Below, one piece after another: positions 1 through 28,700 of a stretch of DNA of 64,000 nt (positions are counted from its first letter, which is position 1; the number at the start of each line of letters is the position of its first letter). The position numbers were made by a program, and so were the translations under genes. The notes under the pieces were generated by a model. The model was not told the origin of the DNA and searched no databases. It was given only the letters and a program-made list of their open reading frames with translations. Source of the DNA: Onchidella celtica (taxonomy: Eukaryota; Mollusca; Gastropoda; Systellommatophora; Onchidiidae); NCBI GenBank assembly GCA_963931925.1, contig OZ007571.1, forward strand, positions 35,630,233-35,694,232. Reading direction: 5' to 3'.

Positions 1-2633
1 TTTGTCTGACGAACCAGCTCCAAAAAGAAAAACACCGGAGGAAAGGCATAGGGAGGCCCAGCAAAGAGATGAGGAATCATTTTCTGATTGGTTAGAAAGT
101 GACAAAATAGATACTTTTTCGGATTTTGGTAACAGTCTAAACAGTCATGTATCAGGGACCGTCTGGATTTATAGGCTACACAACAATGTTGAAAAACATG
201 CCACTACCAGCACCAATTTATCCGACGAAAAGGAAAGTCCATACTGGAGTTTTTACAATTTACAAGATTTACTTAGCAGCAAGCCAGCTTTAGTTTCGGC
301 AATTAGAGTACATTCTGACATGCACGTAGAGATTTTCACACAAGAGAATACAGGTATTGTTCAAGTTCCAAACACATCTTTGAAATGGCTCTTTGGTCAG
401 CAATCTCCCCTTATCCTCACATCCTGGTCACAGTTTGATACAATGCTATCACACTTCGCCAGTGCCAGCGCCAAAGAGATGGATGTCAAACAGCAAATTC
501 AAGTTTTTGTTGATGGCTTGCAGAATTTGTGCTTAGACGAACCAGCAGAAGAAACTGATGAACACAGCGAAGACCAGGTTTTACCACTGAAAGACAAACT
601 TTCCTTTTTGGTGGAACAGTTAAAGCTATTGACTTCTCCGGTGAGACGATACTCATCTGAAACACTGCTTTGGGCTTTTCAAATTTTTGCAGCAGCCCCT
701 AGAACCTATTCTATGTTAAGAAACTCTCATTTAACTCTACCACATACTCCATATTTGAAGAGACTTTCATCAGTATTTACTATTGGAAGCGGATTGACAG
801 ATGGAAGCGTTCACGAGGAATATTTGAAGCAAAAGTGTCAAAGTTTGAATGAGGGAGAGAGAATGGTAATTTTAATGTTAGACGAAATTCATGCCGCGCA
901 CCAAGTATCCTACAAAGAGGGAAAACTGGAAGGCACAGCCTCAAATTCTCTGTCTCAAGAAGCCAGCACAGCTCAAGTTTTCATGGTATCATCCCTGTTA
1001 TGCAAAAGTAAAGATGTTGTGGGAATTGTTCCTGTCAAAAATTTGACCAATGATTTGTTGTACGACATGCTTCTTGAGGTTCTGAAATTGCTCCACAGTA
1101 TAGGATATTCTGTTGTATGCGTGATCTCAGACAACAACAGAGTAAATCGTAATGCATTTACCAAAATGTGTGGAGGAGAACTGAAGCTTTCTACACAGAA
1201 TCCCTTCAGCAGTTCTGAGAAATTGTTCTTTCTGTTTGATACTGTGCATATATTTAAATGTATCAGAAATAACTGGCTTGCTCAGAAAGATGTGGAGAAA
1301 ACATTCCAGTTTCCTTCATTTGAAAGTTCTGCCTGTACTGAAATTATGAAAGCATCATTTTCTCATTTAAGAAAGTTGTATTCTGCTGAAAAGTCGTCTG
1401 CACTAAAACTGGCACCGGCACTGAACCAAAAGGCTTTGTATCCAACAGCTACTGAAAAGCAGAACGTCAAATTGATGCTTAAAGTTTTTGATCAACGAAA
1501 TATTTTTGCCTTACAGCATTTTGAGAAGCACTGGCAGGAAGATACACGAGGCACTAGAGAATTTCTAGACATAATTCTACGTCTGTGGAACATAGTTAAT
1601 GTTAAACATCCATACAAAGCTAAGAGACTCAGGAATGACGACTTTAAAGTTATAACCTCCATCTCTGATATGAACATGCAGTATATGAAGAAAGCAGTTG
1701 AATGGCTTCAGGAGTGGCAGAAGTTAAATCTGAAACCAAGAGAAGGCACTATATCGAACGAGACAATGACTGCTCTGGATCATACACTGAGAGGCTTACA
1801 AGAAATTTCTTCCTACCTGTTAGATAAAAAAAAAGTTCAAATATATTTTACTTGGCAAGTTCCAAACTGACAACCTTGAATTTAGATTTAGTCAGGACAG
1901 ACAAATGAGTGGATGTAACTTCCACGTGTCGGTCCAACAGTTACTTGAAGGAGAAAAAAAGCTCAAGCTAATTAGCGTCCTAAAACTGGTTTCAGCGTCC
2001 AAAGGGACTTTAACACTCAAAGATGTCACTGAACCTCTGGAGGAAACAGTTACCCAACTGAAAGATTCTTCAGCTCAACAGTATATAGAGTTTCTGCCAT
2101 TGATCCCCGACTGTGAGAACGTCGAATTAACAGAGGAACAACAAAAAGCTTTAGTATTTGTGTCAGGTTATGCAGTCTCCAAAGTACTGCCGCGCACCAA
2201 CTGTGACGACTGCAAGAACGAGTTAAGACTAGACAAAACGCTTCATGTGGAGGGGACTGATGATTGTTACACCTATTTGTCTGCTCTAGATAGAGGAGGT
2301 TTAGTGTGGCCGTCTGATCTTGCCGTGTCAATTATTACAGAAGCTTTCAAAGTTTTTCACGTTCTGGTTGGAAAAGATGACAGTGAGAATAAATTTCTGC
2401 AGACCACAAACCACAGAATAATTCTTTTGCAATTGTCCCTGCGAAGAGTTATGGATCTGGAATTATGTCAAGGAAAATGTGAAGAATGCGGGGTTCTTTA
2501 TGAAGAGGTGGCTGCCAAATATATCAAACCAGTGGTAAATATTTTCCTGAACAATTATTCTAAAAGCTTCTGTGACCAGGCATCATCTGCAAATACTTCA
2601 AGAAAAGTGAAGACGTTCACCAAAAGGATTTAG
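1..2633 (+). mobile_element. P-superfamily (THAP9-like) DNA transposase, 5'-truncated, one frameshift
   Basis: This is a long open frame already running at base 1, so the N-terminal THAP DNA-binding domain, if present, lies left of the window. Family hallmarks seen are an RNase-H-like segment with LMLDEIH near 874-900 and VVCVISDNNRVNRNAF near 1111-1160, then FDTVHIFKCIRNNW near 1237-1275, which resembles the D-x-x-H-L-K-C-I-R-N-N block of P/THAP9 transposases. The C-terminal part (about 1835-2633) carries SGYAVSKVL and the ALDRGGLVWPSDLAV block typical of the family. The two halves are in different frames. The break coincides with a nine-A run at 1826-1834; the downstream frame continues through FQTDNLEFRFSQ without a stop to the TAG at 2631-2633. 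One base in a homopolymer therefore separates this copy from a continuous frame. It is either a recent pseudogene or an assembly homopolymer error. No terminal inverted repeat was identified. Confidence 0.85.
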
Positions 2634-2749
2634 TTCTATCCGTCTGAGCAGCTCCTTATGTCCAGCTAAGGTAAAGCATCTTAGACTGTTCATGTTTGCA
2701 AGTTTCCTCTCACCATCTGTCTTTTCTCCTGTCTATCAAGTGTGCATGT

Positions 2750-2785
<36 letters not shown>

Positions 2786-2879
2786 TTCCCTATTTTTATC
2801 GTTTCTTTCCTTACAGACACGAAAGATATAGGAGTGGTGAACACATTATACATGTATTAAAATGGCCCTCGTCCCACAG
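2634..2879. repeat. Spacer between two transposase relics, with (CT)n microsatellite
   Basis: A pure CT dinucleotide run occupies 2751-2783 (33 bp) inside an otherwise unremarkable pyrimidine-rich spacer. The spacer separates the P-type relic from the piggyBac relic. No coding signal was seen here. Confidence 0.8.
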
Positions 2880-4440
2880 GTGATGCAAATAATGGGGATG
2901 CAGGATGGGATCAAACTTTTACACAGGCAGACACTACATTTGATGAGAATAATTGTGGGCCAAGAAACCTACCACCAAACCTACAAGAAGACTCTAGACC
3001 TATAGAATATCTAAATCTATTTCTGGATGACGCTTTTTGGCAAACTAATAATTACAGACATGACAAACCAAAGAGCAGAGCCGACACATGAAGAAACCCT
3101 AAATAAGTATTATTGTAAGAACTACAAACCAGCAACAGTGGAAGAAATGAAAGTGTTTGTTGGTTTGCGTCTTCTGACGGAAACATCAACCGTAAAGCCA
3201 CAATATCATGAGTACTGGCAATGGGAAGGGAGCAATTTCATTACTCACACACCCGGTTTCAGAGATGTAATGTAATGTGCCGTGATCGCTTTTTTTCACT
3301 TTGGACCTTTCTTCATGCCATTGATGAAAAAGATGATGCAGTAGACAAAACTGACAAAATTTACAAAGTTCAACCTGTGCTTGACAAACTACTCCAAAAG
3401 TTTTGCCATTATTTCTCACCTCACCTAAGCAGTTTCTCAGCCAGGGTGAGGGTATGATCCCAACAAAAAACAGACTAGCAATAAAACAATACATAAAGGA
3501 CAAACCAGTCAAATTTGGCACCAAATCTTTCACACTGTGTGAAGCAGACACTGGATACATAGTTAGCTGTGAAATTTACACTAGAAAAACAGAATTAGAT
3601 GCGCAGGACTTGGGCGTGACAATGAATTGTGTACTGCGGCTGCTAAATGATGGAGAGGCGGCAAATAAGAATCGCATCCTCGTCGTTGACATATTTTACA
3701 ATTCTGTCAATCTGACCCAGTATCTATTTACTCATAAGAATACATTCTCAATGGGAACAGCAATGACAAACAGGAAACATTTTCCTAAACAACTCAGAGG
3801 CAAAAAACTGAAGAATCATGGAGACTATGTTGTCTGCATGGTGTGGAAGGACATGAAGGAAATCAGCTTTATAAGCAGCTGTCATAATCCCACTGAGACT
3901 GTTCAAGCCAACAGAGAAACAAAGATGGCACACAGCTTCGGTTTACCATGACATCCCTGGCCAAGCAATACAGTATGTTCATGGGAGGCACAGATAAAAA
4001 TGATCAGATGACACAGCTTCACAAGACAAGGCGCCATCACCGCTGGCCAAGAAGGTTGCCGGTCAAGTTCTGGATGTGGGCAATCTACAATTCCTATGTG
4101 ATTTTCCAATCCCTGTATCCACAGAAAGCAAAGGATTAGACATTCAGAAGTTTTCTTGATAAGCTCAGTCTCGATTTGGTGGGTGGATTTCATACGGCTG
4201 CAATTTGCAGAGAAGGCAGACAAATCAACACAGATTCACGCTTACAAAATGTTGGGCTACATTATCCCAAATTTCCCCAAGATGGATCTGCTGATACAAT
4301 CTGTGTTGTGTGCAATTATAAATACAAGAAATTCAAGAGAGAAAACCCAAATGTGGCCTATAAGGATTATCCAGTGAAGAAAGTAAAGTCAACCATTTGA
4401 TGCACAGAGTGCAAAACCCATCTTTGTTTGAAAAGAGGGT
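2880..4440 (+). pseudogene. piggyBac (PGBD-type) transposase relic with several frameshifts
   Basis: Conserved piggyBac blocks occur in the correct order but in at least five frames: an N-terminal acidic segment and PIEYLNLFLDD (about 2880-3030), a segment reading YYCKNYKPATVEEMKVFVGL (3100-3170), RDRFFSLWTFLHAID then VQPVLDKL (about 3280-3400), the core 3440-3930 with KPVKFGTKSFTLCEADTGY and ILVVDIFYNSV, the GGTDKNDQM block (3984-4005), and a cysteine-rich tail around 4300-4440 interrupted by a TGA near 4398. In piggyBac the catalytic triad is D268/D346/D447. Here the second (GAC 3688-3690) and third (GAT 3993-3995) positions are kept and about 102 codons apart, matching the family spacing. 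The first is GGT at 3445-3447, glycine instead of aspartate. The copy cannot encode an active transposase. Confidence 0.88.
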
Positions 4441-4592
4441 CAATCCGTTGGTCAGATTGGCATACAAAAGACAAATACTGGCTCTAGAAGTCAGGCAGGC
4501 ATCTCTGTTACATGTGTGTTGTGTCATATTGTCATTATTTGTGATATACTTGTTGTCAGAGTCTGTGTTTGAACCTACCCCATTTTTCACTC

Positions 4593-4661
4593 TTAACCTC
4601 TGGCGAGCCCAGGCAGAGGGAGTTTTTTTTTTTATGGCAGGGCCAGGGCTCTAAGGGTTAA
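4593..4661 (+). mobile_element. Possible right end of the piggyBac element
   Basis: The sequence AGGGCTCTAAGGG abuts a TTAA at 4658-4661, the target expected for piggyBac, about 220 bp after the transposase tail. A second TTAA at 4593-4596 is followed by a loosely similar inverted sequence (CCTCTGGCGAGCCC). The 69-bp interval may therefore be a tiny TTAA-flanked remnant instead of the true end. No matching left end was found. Confidence 0.35.
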
Positions 4662-5805
4662 GTACACACCACTAAAACAGACACTGTGTGTTAGATATTT
4701 AAGATAACAGTATTATAATTTTACATCTACAGTGCTACTGGAACTATGGAAGATCTCACTGAGTATATTCATACTTTCGTTAAATGACAGCAAATGTGAA
4801 GTGAACACCATAAAAAAAGTAACTGAACAGGAAATATTGCATTCCCTTTCCCAAGGTATTTACATTGTTATGGCCACATTATAAGTACATTTTAAAAACA
4901 AACACTCTTTATAAAACTAGATTTACAAAATAAAAACTCATCTTCTTTCTGAAACATTCAACTGGAATGAATAAGCAAAGCATATATCAATAAATAAAAT
5001 CTACCGGCAGGTTTCGATTTGTACCTGCAATAAAATGCAAAGAAGTGAAAAATTACCTGATGGGTGTCGACCATTCAGCAAGGGCACAAATTTGCATGAT
5101 CTAGAGAAGATTATCTTTGATGGCTTGTCTCAGGCACAAGTTTCCAACAAAACTTATTCATGATTCACTACAATGCAATTCATGCAATTTTGTCAAACTT
5201 CAGAATTCAAGCAATCTTTGTGATTCTGACTGATTATAGAGAAAGTATGTTTTTCCACACACTGTACTAACTCCTCATACAAACAATTAAATAACTCTGC
5301 CTAAAATAGCTGTGTATATAATATGTGCAAATATCTTCAGAATAAAATCAGATCCAGGTGAGAATAAACAATTTTGTCTTAAAAAAATGTTTAAAAAACA
5401 TTGCATCAAGAAGGATTTCAGTGATCCAAATCACTTCTGAAAATTTAAACCTGTTTTCAAACAAAAATTAAGACAAATAGCAGCAAAACGTGGATAAAAC
5501 ATACTCTACACAAACCAAACAACTGCTATTTCCAATCAACTCTAGACAACTGCAAAATCTCACACGATCAATACTACTATGTAAAATTTCACAAATTCTT
5601 AACATTGTTGTTCTTCAAACACAGTCATCTGCACATTTGATGTGGGTTCAAAATTTTCCATAAGCTGGACATTAATTTGGGCAACTTTTATCACAAACAC
5701 AAGAATCAACAGATAAAAGCTGAGATCAAATTCGTACCACATCTCTGGGAACATTCTTCTTCGTGGTGTGAACTAAGAAACAGAGCCTGATGGAATTTGT
5801 GTTGA
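4662..5805. other. Non-coding 3' flank of the GLOD5-like gene
   Basis: AT-rich sequence downstream (on the minus strand) of the GLOD5 stop codon, presumably 3' UTR and intergenic DNA. No AATAAA was recognised on the minus strand here, so the transcript end cannot be placed. No other coding or repeat signal was seen. Confidence 0.5.
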
Positions 5806-12296
<6,491 letters not shown>

Positions 12297-12860
12297 CTTG
12301 CAATGTTAGAAGTTGAGTCTGCTAAAGAGTATGGATCGGAACAAATAGCTACACGTCTTCCTTGTTCTTTCCTAGGAATGTTGCCCTTTCTGATCTGCAA
12401 ACAATGTTTACAAATCCGGTTCTGAAAATAACTATGGGAATTCCCGCGGGTTCGTTAAAAAGAATTACGTTTTAAAACGAGATAAAAGAGAGTAATGTAG
12501 AATTTAATTTAACTCATGAATTTCGGTCTTCATTGTGAAATTAAAACTAATTGAAGGTTATATTTCTGTAAATCATGTAAATAACGACACATCTTGGACT
12601 GAAAGATGAAAAATAAATTTGTAGGTTTGATAGCTTATAATATACAACTACAATCCACAACAGGAACTTGACAACACTTTAGTTTCATAACAGTACTAAT
12701 TATCGATAAATAATGCCAAGCACTGCGACAACGTAGTGACGGCAGCAGTCAACATTCAAGAGGGAGGGATCTAAATTTCCACATTCAGTTTTGAGTTATG
12801 TTTTAAACAGAAGTAACAAGTTAAAAAACAGCGAACACTGGCCTGCCTTGTTTGACCGCC
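12297..12860. promoter_or_regulatory. Shared head-to-head promoter region of GLOD5 and SMIM7
   Basis: Only 564 bp lie between the GLOD5 start codon (12296, minus) and the SMIM7 start codon (12861, plus), so both genes must be driven from this interval. It is AT-rich with a short GC-richer island around 12440-12455 (GGAATTCCCGCGGG). Next to the SMIM7 start, CCGCCATGTTG reads on the minus strand as CAACATGGCGG, a YY1-type motif overlapping the initiation codon. No TATA box could be assigned with confidence. Confidence 0.65.
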
Positions 12861-22946
<10,086 letters not shown>

Positions 22947-24939
22947 CAAGATGGAGGTTCCAGTTTCAAATCATTATCATTTTAGTGTAATTTTTTTTTT
23001 AATCATGATGTTGGGTAACCGATTATGCACTTAGGACTACTTATCTTGCAACCTGAGATGAAATGAAACACTTCCTCAAAAATCCAAAGCGATCACAGCT
23101 TGGCATCTACTCATTGTTTCAGAACTTTTTTCCAATGTCATCTCTTAATATACAGTAAAAATGAATACCTCACTGACACCTTTCAAATTTTCAGAAATGC
23201 ACAGAATATCAACTATCATGTTGGATCATACTCACCGATTCACAACTATGCATATCCAATTCCCGCTTATCCTTTCATCTTTGGTAAATTAGACTTTGTT
23301 TTACAAATGGCATGTTTTTTTTTTTGTGGTTCTTTTTCATCTTTATAGCAAGGAAGTGTAGAATAAAAATGCCTGGAGACCACAGGTCAGCAAAAGCAGT
23401 GGATTCGGACTGTAAATGAAAGTCTTTTTGATATCAGTGCGTTTACTTTTGTACAGTTGTGTAAGTGAAACATGCAATTTTCAGATCATGATTGGTTGAT
23501 CTTTTCCAGGGTTAATTTTCACTTCATATACACTGCATCCTGTAACAAATGATATTGTAGAGTTTTAAATGTTCAATTTAAGTGAATCTGTACAGCTGAC
23601 TAGACCTGTGCTATCTGCTGTTGTATTAAATGGGCAGCTTAATTGGACAAGTTGCAACCTCATCCAACCTACATGTACATATTCTTTGGGGGTGTGGGGG
23701 GACATCATAGCCAGCAGAACTTCTGGACCTGCCATATATGTACATGTACTTTGTTTTTGCCCCAGAGAACCTAATGAAAGGAGCATTATCAAGTTAATTA
23801 TAAGATTCACAAAATATTTAAGTCTCATATAATGTATTTAAGAGTACATTTATTTCAAATCTTGGGGATTACTATATTGAAAGAGTAGAAAAATCCGTGT
23901 CACTCAGTTTCACAAACAAGGATGGACTTTACAATTACTATCATCTGTAACTCTTAGAATTACATAATTTTAGATATTGAACCTATGTACCTAGTTTCAT
24001 TGTCTTTTGTGGTTATGTAATGTCCTATAAATTTTTTTTCATGAGATTTTGTTTACTTTTACATGTGTATTGGTATGTTACTTTTTTCAAATTTAAAAAA
24101 AAATGTGGGTGAAATTGTTTCATGGGTAACTATTTTTGAATGTTCATGTTGAAAAATGCTGATGCTTTTTTTTCCTGATTTTATGAAATAAAGTATATAA
24201 TTTTCTTTGCCAAGGCTTTGCGTTTCTCATTTCAGTGTCTGAAACAAAACTTTCCCCTGTTAGAGCATTAGGCCTTGTCATCATCATTCCAAAGTGCCTC
24301 TTCTTTACACAATACATCAATATTGTTAAGTGAAAGTGCACTTTCAATACTGTTTCTGGCAATGAAATCATGCACCTGATCATACTGACATAGATGATGT
24401 TGCATATGAAATCAATTTTCCAACCTTACCAGTATGCTGGTTTCAAGGTGGACATAAATAGACCTGTATACATACTGTATGTTGTATCAATTTCAACTTT
24501 TGTATGTTCATAGAATTGATATGTAAGCAAATTTAAATGTCTTTGAAAGGGTTAAAAGTTAATTAAAAAACTGAATTATGGCGTTGGCTCCATCTTTTTT
24601 TTTACATGTATTTTAAGAATTATAGTCTTAAGCATACACACTACATAGGCTGCAACATGGGTTCAGCCATCGAATTATTAGGCACAGTGGACTGTTTTAG
24701 ACCACAGACAAATGTCATCTGAATAGCAGATGGGAGGATGCCAGTATGTTCGAGGACCACAAAGATACCTTACAACAAAAATGAAACATTTAGGACAGTT
24801 GCCAGTCCTGACTAGATATTTGTCGCCTTAAATTCAGCAGACAAGGTCCAGACTGAGAAGTAAAATTGGAGTCAATAACATTGGGTATTGTTACTGAGAG
24901 ACTAAAGAGTAGAGATCAAGAAATAATATCAGTATTTAA
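22947..24939 (+). other. SMIM7 3' UTR and intergenic DNA
   Basis: Downstream of the SMIM7 stop. AATAAA signals occur at 23362-23367 and 24187-24192; either could end the transcript. The segment GCATTAGGCCTTGTCATCAT near 24264 resembles 7917-7945. SMIM7 and PPIE are convergent (tail to tail) across this region. No gene was seen. Confidence 0.5.
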
Positions 24940-25519
24940 CCTTTGCCCTCCATCGCAGGTCTTATGAACCCAGACGCAATTAAAAACATTTGTAATTATC
25001 TATTTCTGAGATTTTTCATCAAAATTCCAGGTATCGCTAAATGACGCACATGCATATTTACTATTCCTACCTCTATGTCCTGGGTCTCACAGACACCATA
25101 CTTTTAAAGAGTATTTTATTGTCACACCTTTAGTCGTACATCCTGGGGTCTCAGGTACACCATACTTCCAAAGAGGATTTCATTATTTTTTATATCACTG
25201 CTCGTATGTTGTGGGATCTGACAGACACCATACTTTTAAAGAGTATTTTATTGTCATATCTTTAGTCATACAACCTGGAGTCTCAGATACACCCTACTTC
25301 TAAAGAGGATTTTATTATTTTTTATATCCCTGCTCATATGTTGTGGGGTCTGACAGACACCATACTTTTAAAGAAGGTATAGTATCCCAATAAATTGTTC
25401 TTTAGGAGTATGGTGTCGCTTAGACACCACGACATACACCATGCTTAGTTTTTAGCAAAGTATGGCGAATATTAAGCAGGCGGATTGGTCTATGGATTTG
25501 TGTAAATGGTGCCAAAAGG
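24940..25519. mobile_element. Possible piggyBac-like element carrying tandem repeats
   Basis: TTAA at 24936-24939 precedes CCTTTGCCCTCCAT. The opposite end, ATGGTGCCAAAAGG, is followed by TTCA, which would be a mutated TTAA. The ends are roughly inverted. The interior holds the 132-bp tandem repeat annotated at 25070-25380. Confidence 0.4.
25070..25380. repeat. 132-bp tandem repeat made of two related half-units
   Basis: CAGACACCATACTTTTAAAG starts at 25090, 25222 and 25354, an exact 132-bp period. Within each unit, a second version (CACCATACTTCCAAAGAGGA near 25156) is displaced by about 66 bp, so the unit is itself an ancient duplication. Confidence 0.85.
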
Positions 25520-25608
25520 TTCAAGGAAAACAGTACATTTGACTAATTTGAGCGAAACCAATAAACAAGATAGTAAATTTCCAATGTGGACTTTGAGAAA
25601 ATGAAAAC

Positions 25609-25614
25609 TTTATT
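25609..25614 (-). other. PPIE: PPIE polyadenylation signal
   Basis: AATAAA on the minus strand, about 120 nt downstream of the PPIE stop codon at 25736-25738. Its position fits a short 3' UTR. Confidence 0.6.
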
Positions 25615-25735
25615 TACATAACAATCTTTTATGATGTTGCAACAGATAACGCACATACAGTCCCATGCTCACTCATCAGCTACCACTGCCTCAAACAAAA
25701 ACACACACTCACACAGACACCCAGTATGTGACATG

Positions 25736-28700
25736 TCAAACTAATTCTCCACAGTTGATTATGACAACTTTCTGTGTAGGTTTCCCTCCTTTGGTGCCCA
25801 CTGCCTGAGGATGACAAGAAAGGGGGCAAACGTGAAAATACAGACATGGTTATTTGTGCGTCAAACGTATTACAATCACAGCTCCGGAACATTACACTGG
25901 TCTCCAACAACACATTCCTAATGAAAGACATCTGTCATTTCACACAGAGACGAGGTTGACACCTATCATAATACTGACAGCTTAATACAGTGGACCAGCT
26001 TAAACCGAAAGAGGATATATAGTGGAACTCGGATACAATGGCATTCACGGCAAAACTGCCATTCTAAGCGAGGTGCCATTATAGGCAAGGTCAAAGGGAA
26101 AGCACTCATATAAACAAACAGGGCTTGTCCTGGAAGCAAAGAAATTTCATTGTCCCCACAGATCTGAGCCTTGTTTTTTACACCGTTGTCCACCTCTTCA
26201 ATTAATTTTGCCTTCATTTCAAGAGAAAAGCATTTTCAGTTTCTCTTCTTTGTTGCCATCATTATATCACAGTGCAGTTTCTCTTTATCAAAAAGTGAAT
26301 GTTGATGCGTTCACTCGAAAGGTAGCGTAGCAAGTGACCACTGTGTTGGTCGGGCATAGATCTAAACACGAGGTGCACAGAATGACCACACACTTACTTT
26401 TAGGTTTACACACACGTGTGCCAACCTCGTGGGTCCTGTTTACCTGATTGGCCATACGTTCACACGAGGGACTGACCACGTGCGACTAGTCTTGCGTCAT
26501 CACCCACCTCCGCGATGCGTGGCCATCCCACCACCCTACCTCCCACAGTTACAAAATCTTGCGTCTGTTCACACAAAGGACTAGCAACTGGCCATAACAC
26601 TATCAGTAATCACCCCCTGGCGCATTCCCTCTCTGCACATCTCCCAATAGATTTCTCAGCAGCGTAATATTTTGCTCAATGTATTATTGTATTCCGTGCC
26701 ATCGGAACGAAAAATGTCATTGTATCAGAGGTGTGCTTTATGTGCCACCATTGTAAACAAGTTTTTTTTATTTATGAGAAGAGTGTATGAAACGGGGATT
26801 TTAATTTATGCCGTTGTAACCAAGGTCCCGTTCAATCTGAGGGCGTTACACTTGAGGTCTACTGTAGCAAGAAATGCCCCTTTATCCGAAATATTTCCAT
26901 GGTCCCATCATAATCCTTTCATATTTCGTACAAATTTATGCCTGTTACACCTAAAAAAAACCATGTAAATCCCTTTCAATCGAAAGATTATCTTTCACTT
27001 CCTTGGTCGAGCGAGAGTGCTGTCGCAAAAGTGCAGTGTCTTCCATGTGAAATAAACCAATCTGGGAGACAATAGTGTGTCACTGAACAGACTAACGACG
27101 ATCCTGGACAGAAAGGCCCTGCTGCTGCGAGCAGTTTTTCTGGGTTTTTTTTTCCAGTCACGCTCTCGTTGTCTCACCTATCCTTGAGCCATAACGAATG
27201 TGTCATGGGTGTCACATCGACTACAATGCATAATTTGCTAACTGTACTTGTCCAGCAGTTCAAATACATTATACCTGATACAACTGGTTGATCATCACTC
27301 ACAATTTTAGCAGTTCTTTTAGGCTACTCCATTTCATTCACATACATGTGCACACAAAATGGAGTTTGGTTGTTAGATACAGAATATCCAGGGAGGAGAT
27401 AAAATTACCAAGGTGTCTTATACTGCTTCCCACCTAGAGACTACAAAATTAAAACAATTACTCTGCATCCAAAAGACTGTTACTATGACATACAATGGTC
27501 CATTCTCTGAATTTCAGCTTAAGCAGGTTCCACTGTAATTGTTCTCTTAATGTACAGTGTTGTCCTTGAAATAAATTTAAGAAAAAAATTTACAAAGGGT
27601 CTGTCTGTTTAACCTGACCTCACATCTAGGCAAAGTGCTGACTATGTACATATTGTTGGTTAGAGAGGATTTAGGGATAGAGGGTTAATTTGAATTACAT
27701 ATACAGTATTCTGTCAGAGATCACATTTTCCAGGCGTAATCTCAATTTTCTTAAAATGGTGAACATAAGATTAGCACAGGACAGCTCTACACACAGCCTC
27801 ATGCACCTGCACACCATACATTCTCTTTGATAACTTTTGTACCTGAATGTCATAGATCAGCAGTGCCCATGCACTCACTTTAGTGTCTCATACAATTTTT
27901 ATTCACCCCTGAACAAGATCACGCGTAACTGACTATTCAAATTTCTTTCTATTTCTACATCATTTTCAAACATAAATGAAAGTAAGTTTTTCTCCTCAAC
28001 CTGGTAACAGATTTCATATAATTTTGTATTAAAATAATTATGTTTATCATCTTTGCAACAGCAACTTACCTCCATTTTCCTGACGACATCCATCCCCTCT
28101 ATAACTTTGCCGAAAACAACATGTTTACCATCCAACCTGAAAGAAAGAGAACAAAATAATTTTTGTTAACAAAACCAATGAACTGATGACCTTATAATTT
28201 CCCCTTCCACTCAAAACAATGCATGAGGACAAGAAAGTACAAGTACTGTTACTTCATAAGAGGCTAACAGACAGACAATAGTTGATTCTTTTCACAACAC
28301 AAGACAAGTATTGGTTCTAATGGACCACTACTATTAGGTTCATGACACCATATGAAAATGTCTTCAAGGCCTTGGTTGTAGCTATTCTCATTTATACACG
28401 ATACATCAACATGTGACAAAGTCAGGGGGTTGGCAGAAAATATTTGAAGAAAGATATGAATACAGTAATCTCGTCTTCTGATACCTGCATCATACTCTGG
28501 CTACCTTAACCAAATCATTTGATCCCAGCCATTTCTTTCTCTTTTTCTTTGTAAGAAAAACCTGATTAATAATGCCAACCGTCTATCTGGTAAACTCTCT
28601 GCTTGGCTCGTCCACGGCATATGCCCACCAAAGATAGTACATGTATTCTACCTCCTCGGTACTGTGTTATAGAAAAATTAGAAGCACAAATGGGGGGTGT

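Noticed and set aside
23565..23832. Overlapping 87-codon frames on both strands
   Set aside because: Mirror-open frames with no conserved motif, downstream of SMIM7; probably chance.
25070..25380. CRISPR-like array
   Set aside because: The repeats are direct 132-bp tandem copies without unique spacers, in a eukaryotic genome.
26995..27177. Basic 60-codon minus-strand frame
   Set aside because: No homology recognised, no splice context, inside a PPIE intron.
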